A stretch of DNA of 64,000 bases. Source: Pararge aegeria. Lineage: Eukaryota; Arthropoda; Insecta; Lepidoptera; Nymphalidae. The notes beneath the pieces are model-generated. The model did no database searches. It was not told the origin of the DNA and saw only the letters and a list, made by a program, of their open reading frames with translations. The DNA is taken from assembly GCF_905163445.1 (NCBI RefSeq), contig NC_053202.1, positions 2,728,001-2,792,000 of the forward strand, given 5' to 3'. The position numbers and the translations under genes are program-made. Position 1 is the first letter of the stretch, and each line of letters begins with the position of its first letter. Positions 1 to 12,200 of this stretch are shown here, in pieces.

Positions 1-3000
1 GGCTGGGATGTCACCAGTCTCGTAGAACTTCAGCCTGTCTTCCACTTGTTGCCGCAGTTTCTCTCCGTATATTGTTGTTTGGTTTTCTGTTGAAAATAAA
101 TTAACAGTCAAAACTATTGATTTAATATTAACTGAACTATTTTGCTTAACTACTAGTTTGTAGTTTTGACTAGATGATAAGAAATCTAGCGGTTGGTTCA
201 GCACTCGTATGACAAGATCCTAGATTTGCTGGAATCAGATCTAGGGTCTTGACATACACTCCTACAGACTTGTATACTTTTAAGAGATTGTGCCAAGTGT
301 TTGTCGAGTTGGAAAGCTTGTGTCAATGTTTGTTGGAGTCCCACCATACCGGTAAAGAGTTGGCTGGCCCGCAACGAGGTGGACAGATGACATCAAGCGT
401 GTTGCTGGGAGCTGGAACCAAGCGGCCCAGGACTGTGGATTTTGGGCCTCGTTACAATAAATCCTACTGTCCAGTCCAGTCATAGTAATAATTGATGGAC
501 CAAGCAGACTGCCTACCTGATGTTAAGTGAAAAAACCATCATCTATAAACAGCAGCACTCCGCAGCAGCACTCACAAAGTGAAACCCTGTGTCCATCAAC
601 CTGAGATGCGGCTGTTAAGTCTCACGTGTCTGTAATCACAGCGGCAACCACACCCTTCAGACTGCACAGCAATGCTACTTGGCGGCAGAAATAAGCATGA
701 AGGTAGGACGCGCTCTGTTATAAGATGCTCTACTGCTTAAAACTTGAAGTTCCAATATAATGTCGTACGATTGACGGCCGATTGGCGCAGTGGGCAGCGA
801 CCCTGCTTTCTGTGTCCAAGGCCGTGGGTTCGATTCCCACAACTGGCAAATGTTTGTGTGATAAACAGGAATGTTTCTGTGTCTGGGTGTTTATATTTAT
901 AATATAAGTATTTATGTATTCATAAAAATATTCATCAGTCATCTTAGTACTCACAACACAAGCTACGCTTACTTTGGGGCTAGATGGCGATGTGTGTATT
1001 GTCGTAGTATATTTATTTATTTATTAATGTCTGCATTTAAATATTTAAAAATATTTAACACACCAAACTACAAGTGCAGCGGTGGGTGCTGTGGTTTTAG
1101 ATGGGACGTTCCGGGTTCGCTGGCGGAGTCAATTTGGGAATTTATAATTTCTGATTTTTTATCTCTTCTAGTGTTAAGCATCGGCCTTGGCTAGTTAACA
1201 TCTTCCCGACGTGCCAAGTTATTTAGTGTTCAGGTAAGATGTCGCGTAGTAACCTATTAGGGGTATAGGTTCAATATAACTGGAGTACCCACTAACAGGT
1301 TAGCCTGTTACTAATTTAGACAGCTTCATCATTTAAAAGCAAATATATAAAACAAACATATTACCAGAGAAGCAATCAATGCGGGACGCAATACTGCATT
1401 TGTTGGCCAGGTACCGGCTGATGCGACCCTTGTTTTTCAAGCCTGCACGACCGATGAATGTGGAGTGGTACAGAAGACCATACTTCGGTGTCTTGGAACG
1501 GGTCTTCAGGGCACGGAATAGTGCTTTCTCAGCACCTAAAACAAAGATATTATTGAGTGATAATTTTCTTTTGCTGAATTTTTGATTCTAGTTGTTTGAA
1601 ATTATGCCAGACTATAGAATATCCTGATTATGATTTATTCCACATATATCTTATGTACTAGAAAGGTTCCTAATGTGGTGTAGCATGCGCGCCACGAGGT
1701 AATTTTCTCTACGCATTATTTTTGTATACAGATAATGGGTAGACACAACTCTCTCGTGGCGCACCTGCTAGCTCTACAGGGCTATAATTCGCACTGAGAT
1801 TAAGCTTCTATCATTTATTATTTTTCTTTTTTTTTTTTTTTAATTATTAACAATCTATCATCAATCTAGTTTATGTATTGGCATGTAGTTATTTGCATGT
1901 ATGTATTTTAATATTTGTACCACCAGCAGTCTATTCTCCTCTTCTTTTTTTTTCCTAATTCTAAGGTTGCCTGGCAGAGATCGCTATTAAGCGATAAGGC
2001 CGCCTTTTGTATTACTACTTCTTTCGATGTTTCTGTTTTTGTTATATTTTAAATGTTGTGGTATACAAATAGAGTTTAATAATAACAATGCTTAAGAATA
2101 AATTAAAAAACACTATTAAAAATTTATAAAAAAAAAACTTCCACCCTCCGCTTGCGGGGCTTTTGAATGCCTAAGCAACCGGTGGTCAGGGCTCCAGAGT
2201 GAGAAACCTCCTCACAATACGCGCCGTTTCAAGGACTACTGCCTTCTGTATCCGACCCTTGATCCAACAACCAAGCGAAAGCTTCTTGAGATGTTGGTCG
2301 AAGCTTTTCGCGAGAAGACCATTGACTGAAACGACTATCGGAACAACATCGGTCGACTCAACACTCCACATGGCGGTAATCTCGTGAGCAAGGTCCAAGT
2401 ATTTAGATACTTTTTCCTTTTCAGCTTTCAGCGCACTGAGATTATTATTACTCACATACATTGTTTTAGAGCACAAATTTGTCTACAATACTACAGCTAG
2501 TGCTTTTGGCAGAGCATTTGCTAAAGACTAAATGATGAGTATAATCTAAGGTCATATTTGACGGCCGACTGGCGCAGTTGGCAGCGACCCTGCTTTCTGA
2601 GTCCAAGGCCGTGGGTTCGATGGAAAAAAGTTTGTGTGATGAACATGCACGTTTTCAGTGTCTGGGTGTTTATATGTATATGATTCATAAAAATATTAGG
2701 GCTAGGTGGCGATGTGGGTATTGTCGTAGTATATTTATTTATTTTATTCATTTATTTGCTATGACAGAATGTTTCCAATCGTGTAAAACTTATAAGGGTA
2801 CTGTAAATGTTACAACAGATTGCACCAAATACATCATTTTTTAACGTTTAGTTCTGAATCTATTGTTATTTATATAGCACAATTTTATTACCACAAGCTA
2901 CATGAAACTTGCAATAGATCAATTTGTGCATCATAATAAATAGTTATTATAATAAATAGTATAGTAGAATATGGCCCAAACCCTTTACATTGTGGGTGAC

Positions 3001-6000
3001 AACCCATGCTCCGGACTTGGCTGGTAATGGGTTGATATGATGATAATAAACATCCCTAAACTTGGACAGACGTTGGAGTACCCATGATGCTGGATTGGCG
3101 ACTCTGCAGCGATAAATGCAGCGTTCGATTATGATGATGATAAATATCTAGCTGTTCCCTGTTACTGTGCGTACAACTTCTGATATGTTTTCAATACAAA
3201 CTCTCTTCAGCTATTCTATGCAATATACACCGACCCACCGTGTCGTGTCGCCCGCCTACGCCATTTCTTCGTTTACTCCTCGGGGTCCGTGTGTGTTATG
3301 GTATGTTAAATAACTAAAGTACTGCCTACCCTAATTTTTTCTCGAATAGAAGGATTTCTTACAAATCATGCCCACTTCCTGCTTAAACTTGCTCTTTGCT
3401 GCTTGATCTTTTGGATCATAATTTTTTTTATTTCTTAGTGTTTCTTATAAGTAGGTCACACAGATTAGAAACAAAGTATTTGTAATTTCTCCTTAGTAAG
3501 TATTGTGAACAAGTTGTTGATGTTCCTTTAGTAAATAAATAAACTTATACCATACCTAGAATCTGCAGTGTTGAGGCCGGGTACTTGGCCAAGCTAGTAA
3601 GCGAGCCGGCCTTTGATATTAGCCTGGCACCGACTTGGTCACCCACCAGGGTGGTGAGGTTCGGAGCTACGGAGTTCATCTTGGTGTGTAGGTACTGCGA
3701 TATTTGCTTCCTGTCAACAAAGGTAAATCAATAATTTGAAATGGTAGTGTTATAAAAACCTTATTACTAGATGCACAAAGTTCATAATCGGGCGTGACAA
3801 TGTGATCAGTGGCATTCCTAGAAGTAGGAAGACACGCGAAGAGCGCGATAGTGATAGTTCGGTTGGTTGCTACCACAGATTCTATCTGCCAGAGTATCGT
3901 AGTGCTTGCAATAACGTAGACAAAGAGTATATACATTATTGAGCAAAAGGTAAAATATTGTATTTATATCCTCATTGCTATTAAGTTGTAATTATTTTGT
4001 TCTTTTCATTTCGGAATAGTCGAGAAAAAAATAAAAGAGATATCTATTGTAACGCAAGCCCGTAGTACCGCCACTGAATTTATTGTGTATGTACCTACGA
4101 ATCTAATATTTTGGAAAAAACAAAGTTAAGTTTTAAATCAAAATGATTTAAGATCATTCCCTGTCGCAACTGAGGCAGACTAGAAGTAAAGTGAAGCTAC
4201 TTTTAGGTGAAACAAGTGATCAAGCGAACGGAAGAGTCTTACAAGTTTCTGCCTCTAACTCTAGAACGTAACAATAAACTGTTTTAAAAAAATACAAATT
4301 GCGTGATCTACCTATACTCTATTTTATTTGTAACCTGCCTGTCTCACAGAAAACAATATTTTCTTTCATTTTTAAAAATAGAAATAGAAGTATTTAAATT
4401 AATAAAAACGAAAGGATTGTTGAAATTGCCTATATTAATTACTGAGCTTACTTTATTATTTACTAGTTTTTGCCCGTATTTATTAGTTTCAACAAATCCC
4501 ATGGGAACCGTTCGTTTACCTGGTATAAAAAGTAGCTTACGTTACTTATGGCTTGTCAAATAACTCTGTGCCAAAAATCAAGTTTAATCTGTTGCTTAGT
4601 TAGGGCCTAAAGGAATGACAAACACACACTTTCGCATTGATTTTTGATAAACGAGATGTCTCTTGAAAAGTTCGAAGTTTGTATTAAACGTTAGCTATAC
4701 GTACGTATAGAATAGTCCTATTATAGTATAAAGGACTACGTAATCGATAAAAAAAACTTAGGTGTGAATTATTACTCTAACCAGGTTGCTCTTCTAATAA
4801 TTTTAAATGACAATGTGGAGGTGATAACAAAGAAAGTTAGTTGTGGGCTTCTTCTTAGACCAGGACGCGTTTGGAACCCTCGTAGCTTTAGTTTTAAGTT
4901 TTACGAATATGGTTATCGCCATCATCTCACTACCGTGTAATTTTCATGTAATGTACGCATCAAAAGTGCCACCTAGGGGCCTACTTGAATAAAGATATTT
5001 TTGACTTTGACTTAAATATGCTGTAATTTTGGGTCCGTCAAATACTGTTTTTTTTATAAATATATTAGATAGTACAATCACTAACCTGTAGTTGACAAGC
5101 GCAACGACTCTCACTGCAAACATCTGTATATTGATCAGGTCTACAGGAGATATGTCCATGCCCATCGACATCTTGGACGCGTCCAAGACAGCCTGGGCCT
5201 TCTCCGAGTCCCCGATTATATCTGTCAATGGCTCAACTGACTCGGGCGTTAAGGATTTGCGATCTTTAATGTACTCTGCGCACTTGGCATATAGATGGTT
5301 ATCGGGTACGATTGCGACGAGCTCTGGGAAATGGTAGGAGTACCATTCTCTGTAAAAAAAAAAAAAAAAATCTAAATAACAATATATAACAGAATATAGC
5401 GCAGCAGCCTCCTCTGGTACCATCTACTGCAATCACCAAGTAAAAAACGGGAATGGTGTCTAGCATTGCAGAAAATATTGAGATTTTTTTTTATTACTCT
5501 ACAAGTTAGCCCTTGACAGCAATCTCACCTGGTGGTAAGTGATTATACAGTTTAAGATGGTAGCGGATTTATCTGTTAGGGAGTATGACAATTATATTTA
5601 ATTCAATTCAATTCCCTATTCGTTTTCTAAGCAAAATATACCAGAACACTAAATAGCTAAGCGACAAGTCTTTGTCGGTAGGCTGCCTCACCTGATCCGC
5701 ATAGAAAATGTGTTAATATCCTTGTCCAACTGGTCCAACAGCGCGATAGACTGAATGATCATGTTGTCAACTCGGTGCACGTTGAACTTAACTCGGGCAC
5801 GCGAGTATGAGTGCCCCAGTCCCAGCTGGGCAACACTGCAAGCCTTGAGGGTGAGCCCTTTGATAAGGGCATGGAAATGGTGTCTGATACCTATGAAATA
5901 AATATAAGTACTGCGTCAGCTATTTATTATGTTAAAAATGGAATACTATAAAACATCATATATCCTTTGCTATAGCAAAATGTCCCGCTTTGCTTTTTAA

Positions 6001-8505
6001 ACCATTTCCTTGTTGAACACATTCCCAAGTCATTAATCCTGCTTTTGTCTACTTAAAGCCATGAAAACATTTAAGATGTTGCAGCTGATATGTCCAAATA
6101 CATTGTTAATAGAACACATTTTGACATACCTTGTTGCTTTTTATATAGCACAATTTTATTACCACAAGTTATGTGAAACTTGCAATAGATCAATTTGTGC
6201 AGCATCAATAAAATAACAGAATCAAAGCAGTTCAAAGATCCCCTCATCTTGAGTTGGTATATTTTGTTGGACACTCCACAAACTAGTTCATTGTCGTTCA
6301 ACATTTTTCCCAACTTATTTATGAATACGCAACCAATTATGAGTTCTTCAGCCATTTAATGCAGTTATAGTTCAACCGTTCTGATTGTAACTGTCACAAT
6401 TGTTATTTCAATCTACCATACTGAGTCACGAGTCAATAACTTTTTTTGCAAAAGAAACTTCATGGATAAAAAGTTATTTGATTATTTCCCGATTCATTAT
6501 TTTAATCTTGAAATAGGTATTTAATAATTTCATTTACCTCTTTCATTCGGTATTTACCTAATCATCCATGTATGTTAATAAACAATAAAAATATGTTGTT
6601 TTTATTATATCAATATTAAATGCATGGTCGGTAAAATTAAGATTTAATATGTAGTTCAAAAATAAAGTATTAAAGACAACAGTGATTAACTCTTACTCAT
6701 ATTTAAGTATGTTTTAGTATATATTCGTTTATTATTTTTTTATATTTATTATTATTAGTATTTTATGTGTGTAATCTTGATAAGTATTGGTGTGTAATTG
6801 TTATTAAGTATGTATATATATATATAATAATAATACACCCCACCAATCGGTTTCCCTTGGTTTTCCTAATCCTGCCTGGAAGAGATTGCTACTAAGCGAT
6901 AAGGCTGCCCTTTGTATCCTACTTTTTTAAGTTTATTTTTGTTGTGTCCATAGTTTATTTTTATTTCCTATTTGTGGTGTACAAATAAAGTGTATAAATA
7001 AATAAATAAAGTACACTTATGGGAGGATATATGTCCTATAGAGATATATCCTCAACATAACAAATCTCACCTCTTAACACTTCTGGAACAGCACCAGTAT
7101 GTGAGCATGGTACCTCCAGGGCCTCACTGATGGCCGCTCCAAGTTTAGGATCTGACACTCCCAGTGTACATTTGCTGCGCTTCTTGCGTTTGGGCAAGGC
7201 ACCTTCAAGGAACAAGTTCAGGTCCTCTGGTAGGATACCTGATCAACAATTCATTAAAAATAATTAATAGTTCACCTTTATTGATATTATTTTTGTTTTA
7301 TTTTATTGTCTCTATACAGAGCTGGATTAGGAGAAAAAGAGAGTAGCGGCTTTTATTAATTTCAACCATATCAGAAAAATAAACTGGTAATTCAGAAATA
7401 CTCCCATCAGTTGGTGGCTGTTGTAGGAATAATCAATCAAAATAATTAAACTGGTGCAAGATAATTATGTCTACCATTTGCTTATCCTATAAGCATTGTG
7501 TTAAGATGAATAGAAGATGCAAAAATTCAAATTTCATTAATTTCAAGTAGGCACTTTTAAAACGTCAAGTCAGTCTGTTTGTAGTGACTCTACCACTGAT
7601 TTGGAAGGCAGATTCCACTAAGAAGACATGTTTAGCTTATAGAATGCATGCAAAAAGTTATAGTTCTAAAATTTCTTCCAGCATAAAAACTGCTACTGTT
7701 TCTGTCTGTTTTTGTTTGGTGGAAGGCTTGAGACATGGCTAACCTTATTGAAAACAACATGCTGCCATGATTTTGCATGAGCGTTTTTGGGCTCAAGTAA
7801 GATGCAGCTTTAAAACTGGTAACGGGAAAGGGTTTAATGTAACTGCCATACCCCAGATTAGCTTATAACCATCTCAGACTGCGTCATCACAGGTGGAATA
7901 TAAAAAAAACTGTATTTCTTAATTACTTCTAGATTGAAGACTGTTTAAACGAAAAAGCAGTTTCCTTATTAGTTTTAAACCATAGATTACCTTCAGAAAT
8001 AGCATTAATATTTTCCAGTGCCAACACAGCCGACTTGAAAGGCTGGAATGCAATCAAAGTCACCACAGAGTTGAATCGCTGCAGGTCAGTCACAGACTCC
8101 TCAACTTGCGGTAAGAATGCTGCGAGCTCCTCAAACTCTGTTATGCGGAATAACGCAAAGCCCGCACTGTGCTCATAGAGCACGAACAATTTACTCTGTG
8201 AAAGATGACAAATGAACCATTGAAGTATCTGTTGAAGCGGCATACTAGTGTATCATTGACAAAAAATGGTGGTATGGTATGTTAGAACCTAACTTCATGG
8301 TGAATTGGTAACTTTATTTTATTAAACAATAACTTAAGTTTACTTAGTCTAGCATTTCATAAAAATAAACATAATTCATAATTTTAGCCTATCATGGCCT
8401 TTTCGCAGAAGCCTCATCTTGAAAATGTTTGATAATTTATAGGCAAAAGTACCACGAAGGGGCTCATGCATGTTATTCATAATAAACAATTGTTTTACTT
8501 ACCAT
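1..8505 (-). CDS. NOP56: NOP56, box C/D snoRNP core protein (3' end off window)
   Basis: Core scaffold of box C/D snoRNPs, which guide 2'-O-methylation and processing of rRNA in the nucleolus. Coding exons read on the minus strand: 8503-8505, 7991-8195, 7071-7238, 5692-5890, 5086-5349, 3556-3710, 1365-1535 and 1-86 (cut by the edge). All phases join, giving 417 codons. Recognised from family knowledge: N-terminal segment with LFVLYEHSAGFALF and PQVEESV; then GLGHSYSRARVKFN, REWYSYHFPELV, SSMGMDIS-like MSMGMDISPVDLINIQ, the Nop domain (GSLTSLAKYPASTLQILGAEKALF, read across exons), RISRYLANKCSIASRIDCFS and YGEKLRQQVEDRLKFYETG. The start exon carries only the ATG, directly followed by GTAAGT. 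Only the charged C-terminal tail is missing. The spacing to HAUS6 suggests a shared divergent promoter. Identification is firm; exact boundaries rest on splice consensus. Confidence 0.96.
766..1026 (+). mobile_element. SINE A, tRNA-headed, near full length
   Basis: The head has Pol III boxes: A box around TGGCGCAGTGGGCAG and B box around GGTTCGATTCC. It is followed by a body with TTCATAAAAATATTCATCAG and GGGGCTAGATGGCGATGTG and a (TATT)n tail. Other copies lie at 2558, 10478, 25848 and 41498. It sits inside the last complete intron of NOP56. Confidence 0.85.
1070..1332 (+). mobile_element. SINE B copy, second tRNA-derived family
   Basis: Degenerate tRNA-like head (GTTCCGGGTTCGC as B box) followed by CAATTTGGGAATTTATAATT, CGGCCTTGGCTAGTTA and the 3' part TAACAGGTTAGCC. 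The same order is seen near 7715, 10266, 21348 and 46095. It directly follows a SINE A copy. Confidence 0.7.
1680..1775. repeat. Imperfect inverted repeat, MITE-like
   Basis: Arms GCGCGCCACGAG and CTCGTGGCGCAC enclose about 60 bp. GC-rich arms in AT-rich intron DNA suggest the ends of a small DNA transposon. No second copy was seen in the window. Confidence 0.4.
1930..2095 (+). mobile_element. LINE 3' tail (GCGATAAGGCCGCC family)
   Basis: Carries GAGATCGCTATTAAGCGATA AGGCCGCC (split here), then TTTTGT and a 3' end with a GTGGTATACAAATAG motif. Related tails are at 6840-7010, 40150-40315, 61690-61835 and, reversed, near 42870 and 52740. The short GATCGCTATTAAGCGATA is itself a hairpin, typical of LINE 3' recognition stems. 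Confidence 0.7.
2150..2480 (-). pseudogene. LINE ORF2 C-terminal remnant
   Basis: A 96-codon open stretch (2186-2476) reads like the C-terminal region that follows reverse transcriptase in many insect LINEs: KVSKYLDLAHEITAMW, then VVPIVVSVNGLLAKSF and QKAVVLETARIVRRFL, ending in a stop. Upstream reverse transcriptase sequence is absent. It lies in a NOP56 intron in the gene's own orientation but is not flanked by matching splice phases, so I treat it as transposon debris. Confidence 0.75.
2558..2752 (+). mobile_element. SINE A, internally deleted
   Basis: Matches the 766 copy from GACGGCCGACTGGCGCAG through the B box, then loses short blocks (after GGTTCGAT and before GGGCTAGGTGGCGATGTG). 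It ends in a TATTTATTT tail. Confidence 0.8.
2990..3140. mobile_element. Repeat C and RTE-like LINE scraps
   Basis: 3000-3045 matches the reversed end of repeat C (GGTAATGGGTTGATATGATG). 3055-3130 resembles a conserved LINE segment (ACTTGGACAGACGTTGGAGT). Both are short and decayed. Confidence 0.4.
4440..4650 (+). mobile_element. Helitron-like fragment
   Basis: Contains ACTAGTTTTTGCCCG, CCCATGGGAACCGTTCG and GGTATAAAAAGTAGC, the order found in widespread non-autonomous lepidopteran elements that begin near CTAG and carry a GGGATAAAAAGTAGCC-type motif. Strongly decayed. Confidence 0.5.
4655..5015 (+). mobile_element. LINE 3' end (copy 1 of a family also at 19390)
   Basis: GAGATGTCTCTTGAAAAGTTC is followed by decayed C-terminal coding sequence and a 3' UTR with CCAGGACGCGTTTGGAA and GTGCCACCTAGGGGCC, ending in TTGAATAAAGATATTTTTGAC. 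The copy at 19390-19905 is better preserved; a reversed coding piece is at 62825-63045. It lies in a NOP56 intron. Confidence 0.8.
5490..5590 (-). mobile_element. SINE B 3' end, reversed
   Basis: CTACAAGTTAGCCCTTGACAG, then AATCTCACCTGGTGGTAAGT, is the reverse complement of the SINE B 3' module seen near 10725. A short reversed scrap also lies near 55480. Confidence 0.7.
6770..7015 (+). mobile_element. LINE 3' tail with (TAAA)n end
   Basis: Preceded by a (TA)n tract, it carries GAAGAGATTGCTACTAAGCG and ATAAGGCTGCC, then TGTGGTGTACAAATAAAGTG and a TAAATAAATAAATAAA tail. Same family as 1930-2095. Confidence 0.75.
7520..7635 (-). mobile_element. LINE 3' end, reversed (family of 20150)
   Basis: AATTTCATTAATTTCAAGTA GGC, then ACTTTTAAAACGTCAAGTC and GGAAGGCAGATTCCA, match the reverse complement of the element end at 20155-20310. 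Confidence 0.65.
7715..7900 (+). mobile_element. SINE B copy, decayed, in NOP56 intron
   Basis: GGTGGAAGGCTTGAGACATGG, then GGGTTTAATGTAACTGCCATA and CATCTCAGACTGCGTCATCA, follow the SINE B body order. The 5' tRNA-like head is missing. Confidence 0.6.
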
Positions 8506-9261
8506 TTTGAGCAATTCTACCTTGATTTCATTCTCAAATCAAAATAATGTTTTAAATAAACACGTGTAGGTATATTTTGAACGCTGATAAAAACGCGATT
8601 GACAAACGTGAAGCGTTGTTTTGGATTTGAGGTTATATCGTTCCGTTTTAAGTTTGCTAATTTGCTCATGAAATTTTATTGCTTTTTTTTTTTTATGAAA
8701 TGAAGTTATTTTTAATATATGTAATAAAAGCAAGTTAAACCTTCTCGTAAATAAATAACGAAGTAAATTATATATAAATTAAAGTTTTAGTGAATTATCT
8801 ATTGAACAAGGAATGTTTTTTCTTTCATAAATTCTTTAAAAAAAATGTGTTCACTGCGTACAACGGAACGTTCCTACCTAAAACGATATTTTATGTTTAA
8901 AAATATTTTAATTTAATTTAATTGAATTATTTATATTATTAATTTCAGATTCTTATTACTTTTTTGAAGGAAATTCTACAATTAAATATGATACGATGAT
9001 ATAATATTTTATGGAAATGTTTCGTGGCTGTTTAATATATTTTATCTGCTGTATTTTAACGGTTGGGTTTGACACTTGATTTGAAATTTGACAAATTTAA
9101 TTTGAATTTGAAATGGAGGTCGTTGTTATGTTGTTTGTTGATGCCGTGTGTTATTTTACGCTTTTAATGAGATATTCAGCGATATTACTAGAATAATCTC
9201 CCCGGTCAAAATTGCAATAAGGCATACTCAATGTGATAAGTGCAAGTTATAAATAATCAGC
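8506..9261. promoter_or_regulatory. Divergent intergenic promoter, NOP56 / HAUS6
   Basis: 756 bp separate the two start codons, which point away from each other, so both promoters should lie here. The DNA is AT-rich and shows no obvious mobile element. A CACGTG E-box sits at 8561-8566, about 55 bp upstream of the NOP56 ATG. Known: CACGTG is the Myc/Max site and ribosome-biogenesis genes are common Myc targets. That it acts here is inference. No clear TATA box was assigned. Confidence 0.6.
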
Positions 9262-12200
9262 ATGGCCACACAACCAAGGGCTGATATGTTAGCCAACTAC
9301 AAGAAGGAAACATATTTGATGCTAGCACTGTTACACAAGCTGCAGCCTATGTTACCTAAAATAGCGCAATTAATATTCGATGAACACGGTCTGGATAAAC
9401 CTACGCAGAACTTATTTAACAATATTTCTTATTATTTATTGTTTTTAATCGATCCTCAAGTTCATACCTCTCTTACATGGCCGCTATATGATACGAAGGT
9501 GGAAAGGGCGTTTAGAAGTGAATTATCTACTTTCATAAGTGATTACGCTGCTAAGGGACTCTTAACAGATGTACGTCCATCATATTTGGTCCATCCAAGT
9601 TGCTTCAAAGTGTCAGTTTTAATGTATCAACTTTCAGTATTGGCTGTGAAACAATTACTCCTTTCCAGAGTAAAAGAAACCAAAAAACAAAGTTTGTATG
9701 ATGAAATTACCGATAAATATAACCGTAGAAGCGATACTAAAAGTTTCGTTGAATACATGGACAGTTTTAATTACGAGGATAACTTATTGGATAAATTATC
9801 AATTTTTTTGTCTAGGAAACAATGTAATGAGAGAATAGCCGAGATGCTACGTAAGAAAATAACTCAGTGTGAAAGGAAATTGTCCAGTTTAAACCCTCAG
9901 GGCTATATTGATAGTTTAATTAACGGCTTTATCTCAAAACACAATTTAGATGAGAATTCTAAAAGTGAAGTTTCGAGAATTAAGAATATTAATGAACCTG
10001 CAACAATTTTTGATGACTGGTTAGAAGGAATTGATAGTAAATTAGATGATATTGTAGCAAATTGGGACAGTAAAGTGTTGCCGTTTATGGCAAAATGCAC
10101 AAAAATGCATCTGTTATCAGAAGAGATTATTAAGAGACAAACAGGTCAAATTGAAAGGAGTTGCTATACTTTGGAGTATGATCCAAAGAATGATGAAATT
10201 TGTACAGATGAATTACAAAAGCAGGTAGAGTTGTTTATTTTTATGAGACTTTTCACATTTATTGGTTGGTAACCTCTGTGGCACTGCGGTGAACACTGTG
10301 GTTTTAAGTGGGAGGATCTGGTATCAATCCAATTTGGGAATATATGATTTTTGAGTTTTCTCTTGTCTGGGCTGGTGGGAGGCTTCGACCATGGCTATTT
10401 ACCACCCTAACAATGAAGATGTGCCTCTAAGTGATTTGGTGTTCTGGTACAAAGTTGCATAGAAACTGATTAGGGGTAAGGACCGTGGGTTTGATTCCCA
10501 CAACTGGAAAATGTTTCTTTGATGAACATGAATGTTTTTCATTGTCTATCTGTATATTATGAGTATTTATGTATATTATTCATAAAAATATTCATCAGTC
10601 ATCTTAGTACCCAACTTACACATACTTCGGAGCTACACATACTTTGGGGCTAGATGGGACAGCATTTAAGGTATAAATGCTGTCCACTAACAGCTAAGCC
10701 CATTACCATATTTGCAGTCAAGGGCTAACTAAAAAATTTTATTTTTACCTTTACACATACATACGTATTTATATACAAATATACATACAATTACTTGCAA
10801 TACATTTGCGTACAATGAAACAGCGTTTACTACAAAGGGACGCGTGCCTTTCACTTTTTATGTCTGTCTCTCTCGCTCTTAGGCGGGCTAACCATGCCCG
10901 AGTGGAAGGGACGCGTGCCTCTCACTCGCTCTCATTGTGAGCGCATAACGTGAGCGGAGCGTAACGCAGTTTCTTGAAGTGTCACCCGGCAAACCAATTT
11001 ATAAGACGTTGTCACGTCAAAAAAACACACAAAGCAATAAATATGCCAAAGATTTTAACACCCATGTCTTAACATGTAGCTTTTACAGCTATGTTTTGAA
11101 GATGGTGTGTTCAACAGTGCAGATCCATTAGGTCGTGAACAGAGAAGAATGGGGATAACTTTGACAAACTACAAAGTTATAAAAAAATGTCTGTACCAGC
11201 ACCATACATACTACAACAAAAATGTATAAAGGCTAGCCTTTTGAATTTTTTTTGCTTCCTGTTCCAAGCAATTTGGTCCACCTTTTTTTTTGGTTTTAAT
11301 AAATCAACAAGAATCATTAGTTTATCTGGGATAAAAAATATTCTATGATAGGCCAGCATGATGGACTATTTCTCAATGCAAATTTCTTACAAGATTAGTT
11401 AAACTTTGAAAGACATCATTCTATAGTTATAGTATGTATGTAAGTTTCATCAAGATTTGTGCAGTAGTTATGTGTAGTGAACATTGGTAAAAACCAAAGA
11501 AACATACATGTATTATATTAGTATAGATGGACATCAATTTAACTTGTGTTTATAGATAGTGTTTTTTTAAATTTTATTATGTGGTCAACAGGTCAACAGT
11601 TGTCAGAAATATATTTTACGAAACTTGGAAGTCAACGGAAGACTAAATTTTCCAAACTTAATTCGTGCATTTTTGATCAGTATATGCTATATTCTGAAAA
11701 ACAACTCATTCGGTGATGAGATATATGATTTTAATGAACGCATGGAGGTCGGCAAAAGGAATATCAATGAAGTATGCTTAGCTTTGAGATCATTGATAGA
11801 AAGAGTATGTGATGCTGAAAAGAAATTGCAGGTAATTTTTTTAATTCTACCCCAATGGTCATCAGCATTTTAACCATGATGTCTAATTCTGGTCCTACAA
11901 AGACTAGATTTCCACTCGCAACCATTCTGTGCCGGTTGTATTCAGTGACCCTGTTGCCTTAGGTCCTCTGTCCACTCCTGGAGAGTACTAACACTGAGCT
12001 TTCCAATGGGTGGAAGCCACTGCTGCATGTTGGGACTTCAACTTCTACTTGTTGAAGTCCCCTTTGCCCCTCCAACAATGCGACGTGTTGAACTATGTTG
12101 GTAACTGGTTTTCTACAGATCTCAATTCTGAATTGATTAAGCATAGCTTTCTTCGTCGCCCGCTTACTGACCTGGAGCCTTCTTATGTGGCCCATAGTTA

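Noticed and set aside
770..845. tRNA gene
   Set aside because: The A and B boxes are good but no anticodon arm or acceptor stem closes, and the sequence continues into a SINE body repeated at several other sites.
2521..2560. Box C/D snoRNA near an ATGATGA
   Set aside because: It is on the strand opposite to NOP56 transcription and has no D box at a suitable distance.
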